Origin: Cunninghamia lanceolata
Lineage: Eukaryota; Streptophyta; Pinopsida; Cupressales; Cupressaceae
DNA length: 64,000 bases
Assembly (NCBI GenBank): GCA_027924645.1
Contig: BSBN01000047.1
Location: 9,920,001-9,984,000, forward strand
Direction: 5' to 3'
Under the pieces are notes generated by a model. The model did no database searches, had not been told where the DNA came from, and was given only the letters and a program-made list of their open reading frames with translations. Of the stretch, positions 49,297 through 60,564 are shown piece by piece. Position 1 is the stretch's first letter; every line of letters starts with the position of its first letter. The position numbers and the translations under genes are program-made.

Positions 49297-49745
49297 TGTT
49301 AGAATCTGAAAAGACTATTAACCTAGAAAACTAGTGCAAAGAATAGATATCTAAACTATGAATGCAAATGATACAAAATCAAAATAGCAACACAGAGTTA
49401 GTCTCCAAGAGAGTAATGCAAATGCTAGAAGAAAAATAGCATTAAGAGATGCAAAAGCAAAAGATAAAAAATACAAGCCAGGTAGCATGCTTATATAGAC
49501 TAGGAAGAGGGAGGAGGCAGCAACACCGACCAATGAGGAGCAACCATCTATCAGACTAAAGATAGCAAAGTATCTTCCCAAGATAGCTAATGGATGCTCA
49601 CATGTAGGAAGGTGACACCTCGCAACCACTCACCTAACAAGACATGCTTTACTAACCTAAGCAAGATTAATAGAAGTGTAGGAAAAACCTAGGAATTTAG
49701 GGAAAAATAAATAATCCAACTAGGAAATAAAAACCTACACTAACA
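49297..49745 (-). repeat. copia 5' LTR, 449 bp
   Basis: Direct repeat of 43417-43866 ending CTAACA, followed by the target duplication GTTTG. Confidence 0.95.
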
Positions 49746-51236
49746 GTTTGAAACTCCTCACTTTGAAAAATATGGTGGAAAAGGTGATTTTAATACTCGT
49801 GGCAGCATTCATAGCTATGTGTAGTGATCTCTACTTTGAAGAGGATTTGTTAGCAAAATTTTTCCTGCGATCTCTAAAAGATATTGCTTTAGAATGGTTT
49901 TTCTCCCTACATCCGAATTCAATACACTCTTTTTTGCAGTTAGTTGATCAGTTTTTACAACATTTTCAAGCAAACATTGGACCTCAAGTCTCTTTGATTG
50001 ATCTAGGTCATTGCAAACAAGGTCTGAAAGAGAAGTTAACTGAGTTTATTACTCAATATCAAGCTCTCTATGCACAAATTCAATATTATATGAAGGATGA
50101 GGATGTTCAAAAGGTGTTTATTACAAATCTACAACCTAACATCCATAATAAGATTCTGTTGATGAAGTATAACTCCTTTCAACATTTATGTACTGCCCTT
50201 CATGATTATCATCTTTTGTCCGGTCAGTATGAAAACCAAATCTCATTGGCTTAAGTTGGTCAATCCATAGGTTGACCATCACAAAATAACTTTAAGAGGA
50301 ATAATAAGACTTTCATCAAAGTTAATGGACAAAATTCAAACAATTTTGTCACAAGTGTCTGCTATCACTAATCCAAAGAAGGTACCATTTCAACAAATAA
50401 AGTTTACTCAGATATCTAAATCCTATCACTCTATCATGAATCAAGCTGTGAGTAATAACCTCATGAAACTTCCTCCAATTAAACCATTGGATCCCAGTAG
50501 AATGCAAGAACCTTATTTTGATGCTAATGCTTTTTGTCATTACCATCGAAAACAAGGACATGATATTGAACGATGTATGTGTCTTAAACATGAAATACAA
50601 GACCTCATTGACTCGAATGTTATATAGGTATCGGGTGTGAATGATAATGGAAATAAGTCAGTTGCTCCATCGAATCAGAATTTAAAAATCTTTACTAATC
50701 CCTTTCCTAAGCATACCGATAATAACATGATGTAACAAAATACACTTGAAGTAGAAGATGACTATCTAAATTACAATGAGATAATTGCTACAATAGAAGT
50801 GGATAAGGAAAATACTAAAGTATCACCTTGTCCATGAGGAAATGGTATTTATGCTGAGGTTCACCCTCCATTATCCCTTCAAGGATCAAGAGATAACCAA
50901 AATGCATTGGAAAGACAAATGGAACAACTGAAGCAAGAGACTCTAACAAAAGAAAAGATTGAGATAGTACAAGATAGTCCTTGTCACTATGATAGATGAA
51001 CTCAACAAAGAAAGAGAGCTAAGGATCGAAAAAGAGTGAGAAGATTATCGTTAGTTGGAAATAATAGTGGTTCTCCTCCTCATAAGCAAAAAAATATTTC
51101 ACATACACAAAGATTTGAGAAACAAGCATCGTATGAACTTCCTAACAACAAACAAAACTCTAATAAGAACCACTCAAGCTTCGCACAAAACTTGATAGAG
51201 CATCTCTCCAAGATGCTCGCAAGTTCCAAATTTTAA
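49746..51236 (+). pseudogene. Family-B gag, capsid and zinc-knuckle part
   Basis: Continues the gag split by the copia. The capsid domain reads LRSLKDIALEWFFSLHP, then FQANIGPQVSLIDLGHCKQG and LTEFITQYQALYAQI (49830-50250). A C-x2-H-x4-H-x4-C knuckle (FCHYHRKQGHDIERC, 50532-50576) is the form seen in Tat-lineage gag. A charged tail with KRAKDRKRVRRL reaches about 51236. There are stops near 50252, 50625 and 50735. Gag packages element RNA. No protease motif follows. Confidence 0.85.
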
Positions 51237-51507
51237 TTCGCTTGTTCCTACAGGTAAGTATTTCTAACCCTTTACCTCTATATTGTGTTTCCCCCATGAT
51301 GTGTTATGTGTTGTTTAGGCCTCCTAGGATGACCCTTGACACTCTCGTAAGGTCAAGGATACCAAGAGACTGCCTTTGTTGTGACCCTTCTTCTATTTGT
51401 ATCATCATTCTTCTATATTGCTTCTCCTCTATTTTCATTGTTCTGTGTTGTGTCTTATGGACATAGTGTTGTGATTGGTGACTTGGGGGCACCCTCCTAC
51501 ATGATTG
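51237..51507 (+). other. Family-B untranslated stretch, left of nested element
   Basis: Contains GGATGACCCTTGACACTCTC and CAAGGATACCAAGAGACTGC and no pol sequence. The interior jumps from gag tail to 3'-type sequence here. Confidence 0.4.
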
Positions 51508-52881
51508 TGATGCAGAGCCACATATACTCTATGCCTGCATTACCCCAAAAACCCTAACATACATTTACCATTGTATGTTCATACATTCATTTGCTTAGGT
51601 TTCACTTTACTTGCCTATCGGCAAGACCTTAATACTATCAGCTGACCAACACAATGTTATTCCGACCACTTATCTCCCGCCGATATTCCATCTTGCTCTC
51701 TGATGAATATAACCATCACTCAGACTTACACTGACTCTCGCCAACACCTTCGCATCGGTTAAGTTGCCTATCGGCAACACTTACTATATCGGCCTCTTTA
51801 CAGAATGTCTCCCTGAAGCCTTTCTTTCACCGATGCATATGCTGACCTTGTTGACCATCGGCCACACTTCCTCTATCAGCAAATCCCCTACCACTCCTAC
51901 CGATCATTATCCTCTCACCGATCGATATTCGATCAGTGAGAGCCTATCAGCAACAGTTACACTTTCAGACTAGCCACGGAAGGTCTCCCCGACGCTTCAC
52001 CTCACGCTGACGCTGAACTCCTTATTGCCAAGACATATAACTATCAGCGAAAACTTCATTCCCTCTGCCAATAGCACTTGTCACTCTGAAACCCTTCACG
52101 CCAATTCCCTCATCGGCCAGACATCCATCATCGGTCCAACGTGAAACCACTACTCTGATGCATCTCCTTATGCCGATATACTCTTCGTCGATGACACTTT
52201 GCAACTGTCACCCCGATGCAACCACAACTTCTCCTTTACTTGACTTCTTATTGCCAATTCTCCAACGATGACCCAACTTGCTTCCATGGAGGTTTCTCTG
52301 ACCCAATTTACCCTGCACATCCTAGCACATACCCATGCTAGGGTTCCTTACTACATGTGACCTATGATCCTGTAAACATGCATGTGAACAAATAGAAACA
52401 CAAAATGAAAACCTAACCTATGATACATAGTCATTCCACCGATTCTACAAATCAATCAGTGGAATGGATAAACGAATCCATACACCCACCAGAACAAAAA
52501 TTTGATTACACAGTGAGATCAAATGGAGAATTGACACAAATAGAATCTCTTTATTGCTTTCAAAGGATGCAATTACAATACTCTGCTTTTCCACAGCACA
52601 ATTTACTTCTCAGTATGTCTCTTTATATCTAAAATGACCTGATTCTGGGGGTATTTAACTACTCACAGTAGTACTATTTTTGCCTCCAAGTGGCTAGAAG
52701 ACCCAACCGATCTAACAAACTTAACAGCTATCCAAACAAACTATCTAAAAATAGCAAAGCATGGTCAATTCAGACCTTATTACATTTAATGTCCATTTAG
52801 GACCTTATTGAAAACATAAAACTAAGCATAACCAACTAAATGCCTCAAGTAGGCCACTGTGGGATAGGTGCTCCTGCACCA
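51508..52881 (-). repeat. 3' LTR of the short element, with ATCGGC-type motif array
   Basis: Between 51610 and 52215 about 14 ATCGG or CCGAT cores occur, plus about ten one-step variants such as ATCAGC and GCCAAT. Comparison with the other LTR shows CG in one copy where the other has CA or TG (for example CTATCAGCTG at 51637 against CTATCGGCTG at 54333). The remaining LTR is unique sequence. Confidence 0.75.
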
Positions 52882-54008
52882 TACTCCCCAACAGAAAAAG
52901 AACTCATGTCCCATGAGTTAGATTGTGGAAGAATTCCACCTTTACTCTGTGCCATGTCAGTGTTCTGACCTTTTCTAGCTTTATACTCTGCTATCTCTTG
53001 GCTGCTCCAAGATTTCAGAACTGTAACTTGCTGTTGATCGATGTCAGTCAGAACTGAACTCTTCTTCAAACTTTGACCTCTGCTCCTTGAGATATCCTCA
53101 ACTACATTTATGCCTTTTGCTGTAGGCATCTCCACAAACTCCTTCTTTCTAGTTTTCCAATTCTTCTGCAACATGTCCTTCAGCTTTGTAACTAGCCCTA
53201 GGTCCTTCTTCTTCTTTTTCCTCTTATGCCATCTCTTATGTAGCATTCACTCAACTTCTAGGCTCCAAAAGTCCATTTCCTACGTATATACTTCAGGAAT
53301 ATCATCCATGTTGCCACTGGCAGCATATTCATCTGAAAAGGAAATCATTTCCTCAAATGTTTTGGTAACATCTTCTTCAACGGCCTCTACTTACATTATA
53401 GACACTTCTTCTTGCTCTTTATAACCTGCACATACATAGTCCAATGAAATATTAGAAAAATATTGGGACCTTGAGGTCTCTTTCTTGCTCCCTTGCATCA
53501 TGCACTCTACTCCAACCTTGTCTACCAAGGGTTTCCTTTGATGAACAACACCTTCTAATTCCTCCATCATAGTTATTAATTGTTCAGGACCTTCATATAC
53601 AAAGTAGTCCTCCTCTTTGTCCAAACTCATCATCTCCCGCCAAAGGATTTGATCGACCTCTTGCTGCTTCACTTCAGGGGTGCATTCCATTTGTCCTACT
53701 GTGGCAACTTCCTCTTCCATAACATATCTGTGTTTTCTTCTCTGAACTATCTTCTGAATAGGCCATGATACCTTCTTTCTCACTGTCAAGTGCCAACTAA
53801 GGGCTCTTTTGAGCAACTGTTCCATCTCATCTTCCATCCTACTACTTATCTCTTCTAGAGCTTGCCCGAGCTCTCTTATCTCTTCCCCAATATCTTTTTG
53901 CCTCATATTTTCCTTTTTCCTCAAGCAAGTCTTTTGCACCTTGCTCCTCACAAACACCAAACTCACCAAACCATTCATCTTACCCAACAGCAGATCCTGG
54001 TGATGCAC
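52845..54008 (-). pseudogene. Coiled-coil protein of the short element, about 388 codons
   Basis: One minus-strand frame from about 54008 to a stop at 52845, broken by stops near 53391, 53282 and 53249 only. It is rich in Glu, Lys and Gln, with helical stretches (IGEEIRELGQALEEISSRMEDEMEQLL), a KKKKKD basic run and an unusual ending SVGEYGAGAPIPQWPT encoded across the polypurine tract into the LTR. A stop and an apparent frameshift precede 54008. I do not recognise a family; a degenerate gag-like or accessory protein is possible. There is no zinc knuckle. Confidence 0.5.
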
Positions 54009-54188
54009 CTACCACTCTCTCCTCAGTGGCCTTTCTCTGCACCCTTATCCAGCCTAATCTCTATTGGAGAATGGTCATGATAGACCTCATCCTTATTTGC
54101 CCACACACAATCTCAGAAACCTTCTTCTATTCTTTGCCTGCCTTCTCAGTGACAGGATCAACACATAACAGCCCAGACCTTTTGCTGA

Positions 54189-54200
54189 GCTCTAATACCA
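54189..54200 (-). other. Primer binding site of the short element
   Basis: The minus strand reads TGGTATTAGAGC, one mismatch from the initiator tRNA-Met site TGGTATCAGAGC, three bases after the LTR. Confidence 0.8.
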
Positions 54201-54203
54201 ATT

Positions 54204-55576
54204 TGATGCAAAGCCACATATACTCTATGCCTGCATTACCCCAAAAACCCTAACATACATTTACCATTGTATGTTCATACATTCATTCACTTAGGTTTCA
54301 CTTTACTTGCCTATCGGCAAGACCTTAATACTATCGGCTGACCAACACAATGTTATTCTGACTGCTTATCTCCCACCGATATTCCATCTTGCTCTCTGAT
54401 GAATATAACTATTGCTCAGACTTACACCAACTCTCACTGACACCTTCGCATCGGTTAAGTTGCCTATCGGCAACACTTACTATATCGGCCTCTGCGCAGA
54501 ATGACTCCTCGAAGCCTTTCTTTCACCGATGCATACGCTGACCTTATTGACCATCGGCCACACTTCCTCTATCAGCGAATCCCCTACCACTCCTACCAAT
54601 CATTATCCTCTCACCGATCGATATTCACCTTTGGTTGCCTATCGGCAACAGTTACACTATCGGACTAGCTGCGGAAGGTCTCCCTGACGCTTCACCTCAC
54701 GCTGACGCTGAACTCCTTATCGCCAAGACATATAACTATCGGCGAAGACTTCATTCCCTCTGCCGATAGCACTTGTCACTCCGAAACCCTTCGTGCCAAT
54801 TCCTTCATCAGCCAGACATCCATCATCAGTCCAACGTGAAGCCACTATGCCAATGCACCTCCTTACGCCAATATACTCTTTGTCGATGACACTTTGCAAC
54901 TGTCACCCTGATGCAACCACAACTTCGCCTTTACTTGACTTCCTATTGCTAGTTCTCCAACGATGACCCGACTTGCTTCCAGGGAGGTTTCTCTGACCCG
55001 ATTTACCCTACACATCCTAGCACATACCCATGCTAGGGTTCCTTACTACATCTGACCTGTGATCCTGTAAACATGCATGTGAACAAACAAAAACACAAAA
55101 TGAAAACCTAACCTATGATACATAGCCATTCCACCGATTCTATGAATCAACCAGTGGAATGGATAAACGAATCCATACACCCACCAGAATAGAAATTCGA
55201 TTACACTGTGAGATCAAATGGAGAATTGACACAAACAAAATCTCTTTATTGCTTTCAAAGGATGCAATTACAATACTCTGCTTTTCCACAGCACAATGTA
55301 CTTCTCAGTATGTCTCTTTATATCTAAAATGACCCGATTCTGGGGGTATTTAACTACTCACAGTAGTATTGTTTTTGCCTCCAAGTGGCTGGGCGACCCA
55401 ACCGATCTAACAAACTTAACAGTTGTCCAAACAAACTATCTAAAAATAGCAAAGCATGGTCAATTCAGACCTTATTACATTTAATGTCCATTTAGGACCT
55501 TATTGAAAACATAAAACTAAGCATAACCAACTAAATGCCTCAAGTAGGCCATTGTGGGATAGGTGCTCCTGCACCA
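54204..55576 (-). repeat. 5' LTR of the short element
   Basis: Direct repeat of 51508-52881 with the same ends and the same motif array, one base shorter. One 20-odd base patch near 54628-54645 differs (it reads ATTCACCTTTGGTTGCC where the other has a GATCAGTGAG stretch). Confidence 0.9.
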
Positions 55577-56129
55577 AACTTTCCCTAAGGCACTTGTTTC
55601 TCCTCTCTTGATTTATTGTTTACCTTCCTCTAGTGGTTCTATCTAGCTAGCAGATGATGAAAAACATATAATACTGATATAGACCTAGTGTCCCTTTAGA
55701 AAGAAATCAAAAAATGGACCTAGTCCATACATGACGATGGGGTTAATATATATTATTTGACGCTTGGCTAGTAGAATCACTCCATGTGCTATCTTGATGT
55801 TATCTTATCACACTTACAAAACATAACAATATTGCTTCTCCATGCACTTTGTCTATCTTGGATCTTGCCTTCCTCAGTTCTCTATGTAAATGATTAATGC
55901 ATTGTTGATTATATGGATGCTAACACCTTTTCTTGCAGGAAATTGTGTGTTTGTGGAAACATTTGGTGATTGTAAAGTACATGTCACCTCTGGGGGGCAT
56001 GGACTTTGCGAGAGCTCATGTTCCCTTGTGTGTTTCCTTCCTACCTTAACGTGTTTGATATCGGTACATGACATCAACCACCTTAAGATGGGGGCATATA
56101 TAAGGTAAGTTGTCTAATAATTTTGGTAC

Positions 56130-56265
56130 TAACAAAGCATGTTTGAAGCCCTCTACAGAGGTGAGATGTTGTATCTTCGAGTGAGTGCACATCTTTCTTT
56201 TCTATATTGTAATCATTTAAGTCCTCTGTGGAGGCGGGGATGGTGTATTTCTCGAGGAGATTGCA
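56130..56265 (+). repeat. Two-unit repeat AGYCCTCTRYRGAGG...GCACATC
   Basis: Units near 56148-56190 and 56219-56268 share an inverted CCTCT/AGAGG or CCTCT/GGAGG hairpin, a GAT..TGTAT word, TCGAG and TGCACATC. Confidence 0.6.
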
Positions 56266-56486
56266 CATCCTATCATTGTCTAAAAGTCCTTTGAGTAGGT
56301 AGGGAGTAGATCTAAGACTATCCTAACCCTTAAGTGTGTCTTCGATGATTATTGTGGCAAAGCCCAATCATCAGTGTGTGCCTGTAACGTGCCTAAGATG
56401 GTTGTGAACCTAGCAATAGGTTTCTTCCATTGCTTGTCTTCCGTGCTTTGTCTATGTCTTCCATGTGTGTGTATGGTGTGTTTGTT

Positions 56487-56690
56487 CCCAAGCATAGTCT
56501 AAAGACTAGTGGTGATGAATCCCTCTATGCTTTGGGATTTGTATGATGTGTTTGTTCTCAAGTGTAGTCTAAAGACTGGAAGCAACGAGTCCCTCTTGCA
56601 CTCTGAGATTTGTATTCCTTTTTTGTTGCCCCATATGCAGTCTAAAGACATGTGGCGATGAGTCCCTCCTACATTTTGGGTTGTGTGTTT
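56487..56690 (+). repeat. Three-unit repeat with AGTCTAAAGACT palindrome
   Basis: Three units of about 70 bases, each TTGTT(C)CC, then AGTCTAAAGAC(T), then GATGARTCCCTC and TTTGGGATTTGTAT-like words. The first two contain the full palindrome AGTCTAAAGACT; the third has AGTCTAAAGACA. Confidence 0.75.
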
Positions 56691-56962
56691 ACTTTCCATG
56701 CACTTGCATTTTCATTTTATATATGAGGAAATGAAAAAAGAAATAATCACTGAATTCACTGTATTCACTGTGTTTTGTGTGTCTTTAATGTTGTCTTCTC
56801 TATGTTTTACGTGACTGTAACTGTCTTCTCTGTGTTTTTCATGCCTATGACTATTTTCATTGTGTTTGGTGTGTCTTCCTTGGCATGTTTGTTATGTTTG
56901 TTGATCGTACTTTAATGCATGTATTGGCCTTACTTTATACATACATTAAAGTGAGGGCTAAA

Positions 56963-57750
56963 TGTTATGTCAGAAAATGTCCCCTTGGGGGTTTTTCCCT
57001 CTTAAGGTTTAGCTTTTGAGTCCTTAGAATGCATTTAGACTATCTGCATGATAATTCTGACTCCCAATGAGAAAACCCTAGAGTCTTATGACAAATAGGA
57101 CCTAGGGGGTGCTATTTTCATGATCCCTAAACAAAAATAGGAGGGTGGACTTGGGTGCTAGCACCCTAGTCCTGCCCTATTTTGGGTTTGCCCTAAATTT
57201 AAATGTCAGTTTTATGACCGTTATTTAGGTCTTATGTTGACATCTCAAGTTTGAATTATGAAATTCTTAGCGAGAATGTTTGTAGTTGCATATATAAGCA
57301 TGTTTATGTTTTCATTTGTAAACTAGAAGATGTTTAGAAGATGATTGTGAACTTTAGGCATATTTGTGATTTCAAGATATTCATTGTTTGCAGATTTCAC
57401 TTCATCTTCTCATGTGACTGAAGAGCCTTCATTTATGTGAGATCTACACTTCAACGTGATATCTATTGTGTTTCTTTATCATTTATCATTTGGATTTTGC
57501 CTCTATCCCGTAGGGATATGGACTCTCATCTAACAACGGTGTTAGGAAGACTTGAATATCTCTCTGAGGCTTGCCTGAGGCAAGCCTCTAAACACCACAA
57601 CCCCCTCCCACACTCCTTTGTGATTATAGATTACAGGTACTGAGTTTCGCATAGTGGAGTTGTAGAAAGGAGGTTGCAAACAACAAGGATTCGAGATTTG
57701 AAAGAAAGAGGATAGTGTTCAACATTTCGGGACAAGGGTATTAGTGTTAG
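56963..57750 (+). repeat. Family-B 3' LTR, truncated
   Basis: Starts TGTTATGTCAGAAAATGTCC right after the polypurine tract. It matches the 5' LTR to about 57750 (GACAAGGGTATTAGTGTTAG), where the last third is missing. The next 26 bases before the copia-type LTR are of unknown origin. Confidence 0.85.
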
Positions 57751-57776
57751 CAAGAGACATTGCAAGGCATGGCATG

Positions 57777-58861
57777 TGTTGTCATTGATGGCAATTAAGT
57801 CCATTCCACACATCCTCAGTGCAGTATCAGATCATACCAGAAGTTAGTTCCAAGATTTGTCTAGTCTGGATAGACAGGAACATGGTATATGGCAAAGTTT
57901 AGTATTTTGGTCAACAGATCTCTCCAGTTAATCATTGTGTGTTGCAAATCTAAGGGAGTGTAGAGGACTATCAGAAAAATCTAAATCTAAGATTTTAGCC
58001 TCCGGTGACAAAGGGATTAAAAGTTATGAGCATCTGAGTACCAAGTCCTAATATGACAAGAATAGTTCAGTGAAGAACAGGCTGACGTGTGTTAGATCCT
58101 TATGCGGATCTAGTAGAAGTGTTTTGGTGAGTTGCATATGGGATATAATATTACTGGCCGATATGTATGGTGATCTGCAAGTGTTATTTTTGATATACAT
58201 CAATATTGATGTATGGATTTAGCTGACAAAATAGAGTACTTGTATTGTTTGTTAAGTTCTTCATGAGGCCAACAGAAAGGTGATTGAATTTGTTGAGGCG
58301 GATATATATAGCTAATGGGTTCGAGTGTATTGGTATGAAATGTGATGTGCAATGCTGGAGTAAGTGTGAAAAGGCATATTAAGGTGTCATTAGAAGATAT
58401 TTGAGGTCTGGATTATGGCAGAGCAGTAAACAGGGCAGAATAAAGATGAAGTGTGTAAGATTAGTATTCAGTGCTTAACTAGAACTAAATTCTTGCATTG
58501 GCAGATGCTATTCATCAGTTCAAACAATCTATAATCCTTTTGTAATCATTCTTGTAGGCAGTGAGCCTCTCTTGAGCAGTGAGCCCGAAGGCATGTGCCT
58601 TCCCCTTTTTAATACTTTTAATAGAGTATAATCCGTGTGGGTTAACCCCCAGTGTGGTTTTTCCCTTAACCGGGTTTCCACATTAAAAATCTTGGTGTCA
58701 AGTGTGTTATTTATGTTTATGCTCATAAGTTATTGATTATTATTTTTCATGATTATATCATTAATCTGTTAAGTTGTAAAGAAGAAATTAATTGCAGCAA
58801 GATTAAAATTTTAGGACAACTGATTCACCTCCCCTCTCAGTTGTTAGCCCTAATTCCAACA
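57777..58861 (+). repeat. copia-type 5' LTR, about 1085 bp
   Basis: Begins TGTTG and ends CAACA, a 5-bp inverted pair. A TATA box (ATATATATA, 58302-58310) lies about 530 bases in. The second copy is outside the window. Confidence 0.75.
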
Positions 58862-58863
58862 AT

Positions 58864-58875
58864 TGGTATTAGAGC
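58864..58875 (+). other. Primer binding site of the copia-type element
   Basis: TGGTATTAGAGC, one mismatch from the initiator tRNA-Met site, two bases after the LTR end. Confidence 0.85.
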
Positions 58876-58884
58876 AAGGTTCCT

Positions 58885-60140
58885 TTGAAAAAGTTTAACA
58901 GCTCGAGGAAGATCTGGGAAGGCAGTAAAATGAATGAATACAACCTCCAAGGACAACTTAAACTTGTCTTAGAAGATCTTGTTCAATCCAGAGCAGATGT
59001 CAAAGAACTACAAGAGAACCTTAAAAATGCTGAAGACTTCATTGAGACTTTAAAAGAAAAATTGAGCAAATCCAAGGAAATGAGCAAGGAGTAACCTCTT
59101 CAACTAGGAAATCATTATGAAGACAACAACATGGATAAGGCCCTAAAAGAGAAGATAAAGGAATGTGATAACTTAGCTAAAGAAGTTGTCCTAAAACATG
59201 AGATGGAATCTAGGGTGATGAGGCTAACCAAGGAAATTGAAGATAGGAAAAAAACTGAAGAAGATCTGAATCAAAATCTAAAAGAAAGAACTAAAGAATG
59301 TTGCATATTGGACAGAATAGCTAGACTCCTAGAGTCTAATCTACAAGAAAGCAGAGACAATGACAGAGAACTTGAGAGGCAAATTGTCATTCTCAGACAT
59401 GACCTAGAAGTTGCAAATGAATACAAGGAGAAGTTCAAGATAAGCTCGGCTAAACTTGAAGCACTGCTTGAAAGTTAGAAAAAGGTTGATGACAAGCATG
59501 GTCTTGGATATGAGAAAGTTGAAAGCTCTAAATTCGAACAAAGAAATTTTCAACCAAGGAATGGGAGAAACAAACCTAGAAGACCTCTGACAAGATAAGC
59601 TAAAGCTCAAAGATATCCATCCTTCAATGGCAATTGTTTCAATTGCAATAAATTTGTCATAAATCTACTCAGTGCAGAAGAAGAGCAAATCAAAATCATC
59701 CATCCTTCTCCGGTCAATGCTTCAAGTGTAAGAGGTATGGTCATAGATCAATTGAATGCAAAAGTATGATAATGAATAACTCTAACAATAGAGGAAATGG
59801 CAACTCTTTCAATGGCTACTAGTTTGCTTGAAATGGTTTTGGACACATGGCTAATCATTGCAGATCAAGAGGAAATCAAGTATTTAAGAAAAGAAATGTT
59901 GTGTGCTTTAATTGCAATAGATATGGTCATATTGCAAGATTCTTCAGACATAGGAAGAATGAAAGAAGAGGTCTGGTAAATAGAATCGGATGAGCAAAAA
60001 CAAGACAAAGGCAAGGGCAAAATTGATGTGAATAAGATCCAAAATGAGATGAATAAAACATGGGTAAAGAAAAGTGAAATGAATGTTGATAATGGGTCCG
60101 CACCGGAATCCAGTGTTGACAATTCCTCTAGGAATTAAAT
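58885..60140 (+). pseudogene. copia-type gag: coiled coil plus four zinc knuckles
   Basis: The frame from 58885 is charged and helical (LVLEDLVQSRADVKELQENLKNA; LTKEIEDRKKTEEDLNQNL), with stops at 59092, 59476 and 59596. From about 59630 four C-x2-C-x4-H-x4-C knuckles follow: CFNCNKF-H-STQC (frameshifted), CFKCKRYGHRSIEC, a degenerate one ending NGFGHMANHC with two stops, and CFNCNRYGHIARFF with the last Cys replaced by Phe. A Lys-rich tail follows. Zinc knuckles bind element RNA. The usual N-terminal capsid region is not recognisable, so this may be a gag that lost its front or a divergent form. Confidence 0.7.
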
Positions 60141-60564
60141 CAAGAGCTCTGGCTCAAGGGGAGCTACATTGAAGATCAAATTTCCCCAGCCAGTAAGTAG
60201 GTGCCTGAATCTAGCACAATGAATGAAGCTTGAGAAGCTTATTACATAACTTTCAAAGAAACTTCTAGACGAAAAGAAGCTAATGTGACTAATTGCAAAG
60301 TAATTGAGGATTGATTGCATGCAGAAATAGTGTAACTGGATGTGTTAGGGAAGAGCATTTATTACAAAGATAAATTAGGTTTTGCAAAGCATAAAAAGGT
60401 GTTCACTCCTCATTTGAATCACTTTACATTCGAAGAGAGAAAGAAGAATAGTGTTTGAGCTGAGATTACAAGGAATTGAAGTACAATCGCTGAATTTATC
60501 CATCAACCTTGATTTCATGAAAAAGGTTTTATCTGCAAAGCTTTGAACTTGTAATCTTTTTGCA
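60141..60564 (+). other. Spacer between gag and accessory gene
   Basis: Short fragments only; no protease DSG or DTG motif and no integrase start. This is where pol would begin in a normal copia. Confidence 0.5.

Larger units (their letters stand above)
43417..49745 (-). mobile_element. Complete but decayed copia element
   Basis: LTRs of 450 bases (43417-43866) and 449 bases (49297-49745) begin TGTTAG and end CTAACA. The target duplication GTTTG is present on both sides (43412-43416 and 49746-49750). The primer site TGGTATCAGAGCC (49296-49284, minus) and a G-rich polypurine tract (43873-43867, minus) touch the LTRs. The insertion splits the family-B gag. The LTRs differ by roughly 4% by eye, so it is older than the 22.3 kb element. 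Confidence 0.97.
51508..55576 (-). mobile_element. Short non-autonomous LTR element with 1.37 kb LTRs
   Basis: Direct repeats 51508-52881 and 54204-55576 flank only 1.3 kb. The minus strand has a primer site TGGTATTAGAGC (54200-54189) three bases from the LTR and a TTGGGGAGTA polypurine tract at the other end (near 52891-52882). LTRs run TGGTGCAGG to CTGCATCA on the minus strand. No protease, polymerase or integrase fits inside, so it depends on another element. Flanks GATTG and AACTT do not match, so no target duplication was found. Confidence 0.8.
55577..56962 (+). other. Family-B 3' untranslated region
   Basis: No coding sequence recognised. It contains AAGATGGGGGCATATATAAGG near 56085, two tandem repeat blocks (56130-56265 and 56487-56690) and the polypurine tract AAAGTGAGGGCTAAA at 56948-56962 immediately before the 3' LTR. 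Confidence 0.6.
40259..57750 (+). mobile_element. Family-B Tat-like element, gag only, with two nested insertions
   Basis: A 5' LTR (40259), a primer-like site, gag with a CHHC knuckle, a polypurine tract and a 3' LTR (56963) lie in order on the plus strand. Removing the nested copia and the short element leaves about 7.1 kb. No protease, reverse transcriptase or integrase is found between gag and the 3' LTR. It is therefore non-autonomous or has lost pol. It inserted into another family-B copy in opposite orientation. The 3' LTR is cut at about 57750, so no target duplication can be shown. Confidence 0.7.

Noticed and set aside
53580..54253. Plus-strand frames of 60-75 codons in the short element
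   Set aside because: Primer site and polypurine tract fix the element on the minus strand; these are shadows of the minus-strand coiled-coil gene.
58885..59478. Coiled-coil frames as a host structural protein
   Set aside because: They begin about 10 bases after a tRNA-Met primer site and lead in frame into zinc knuckles, so they are retroelement gag.
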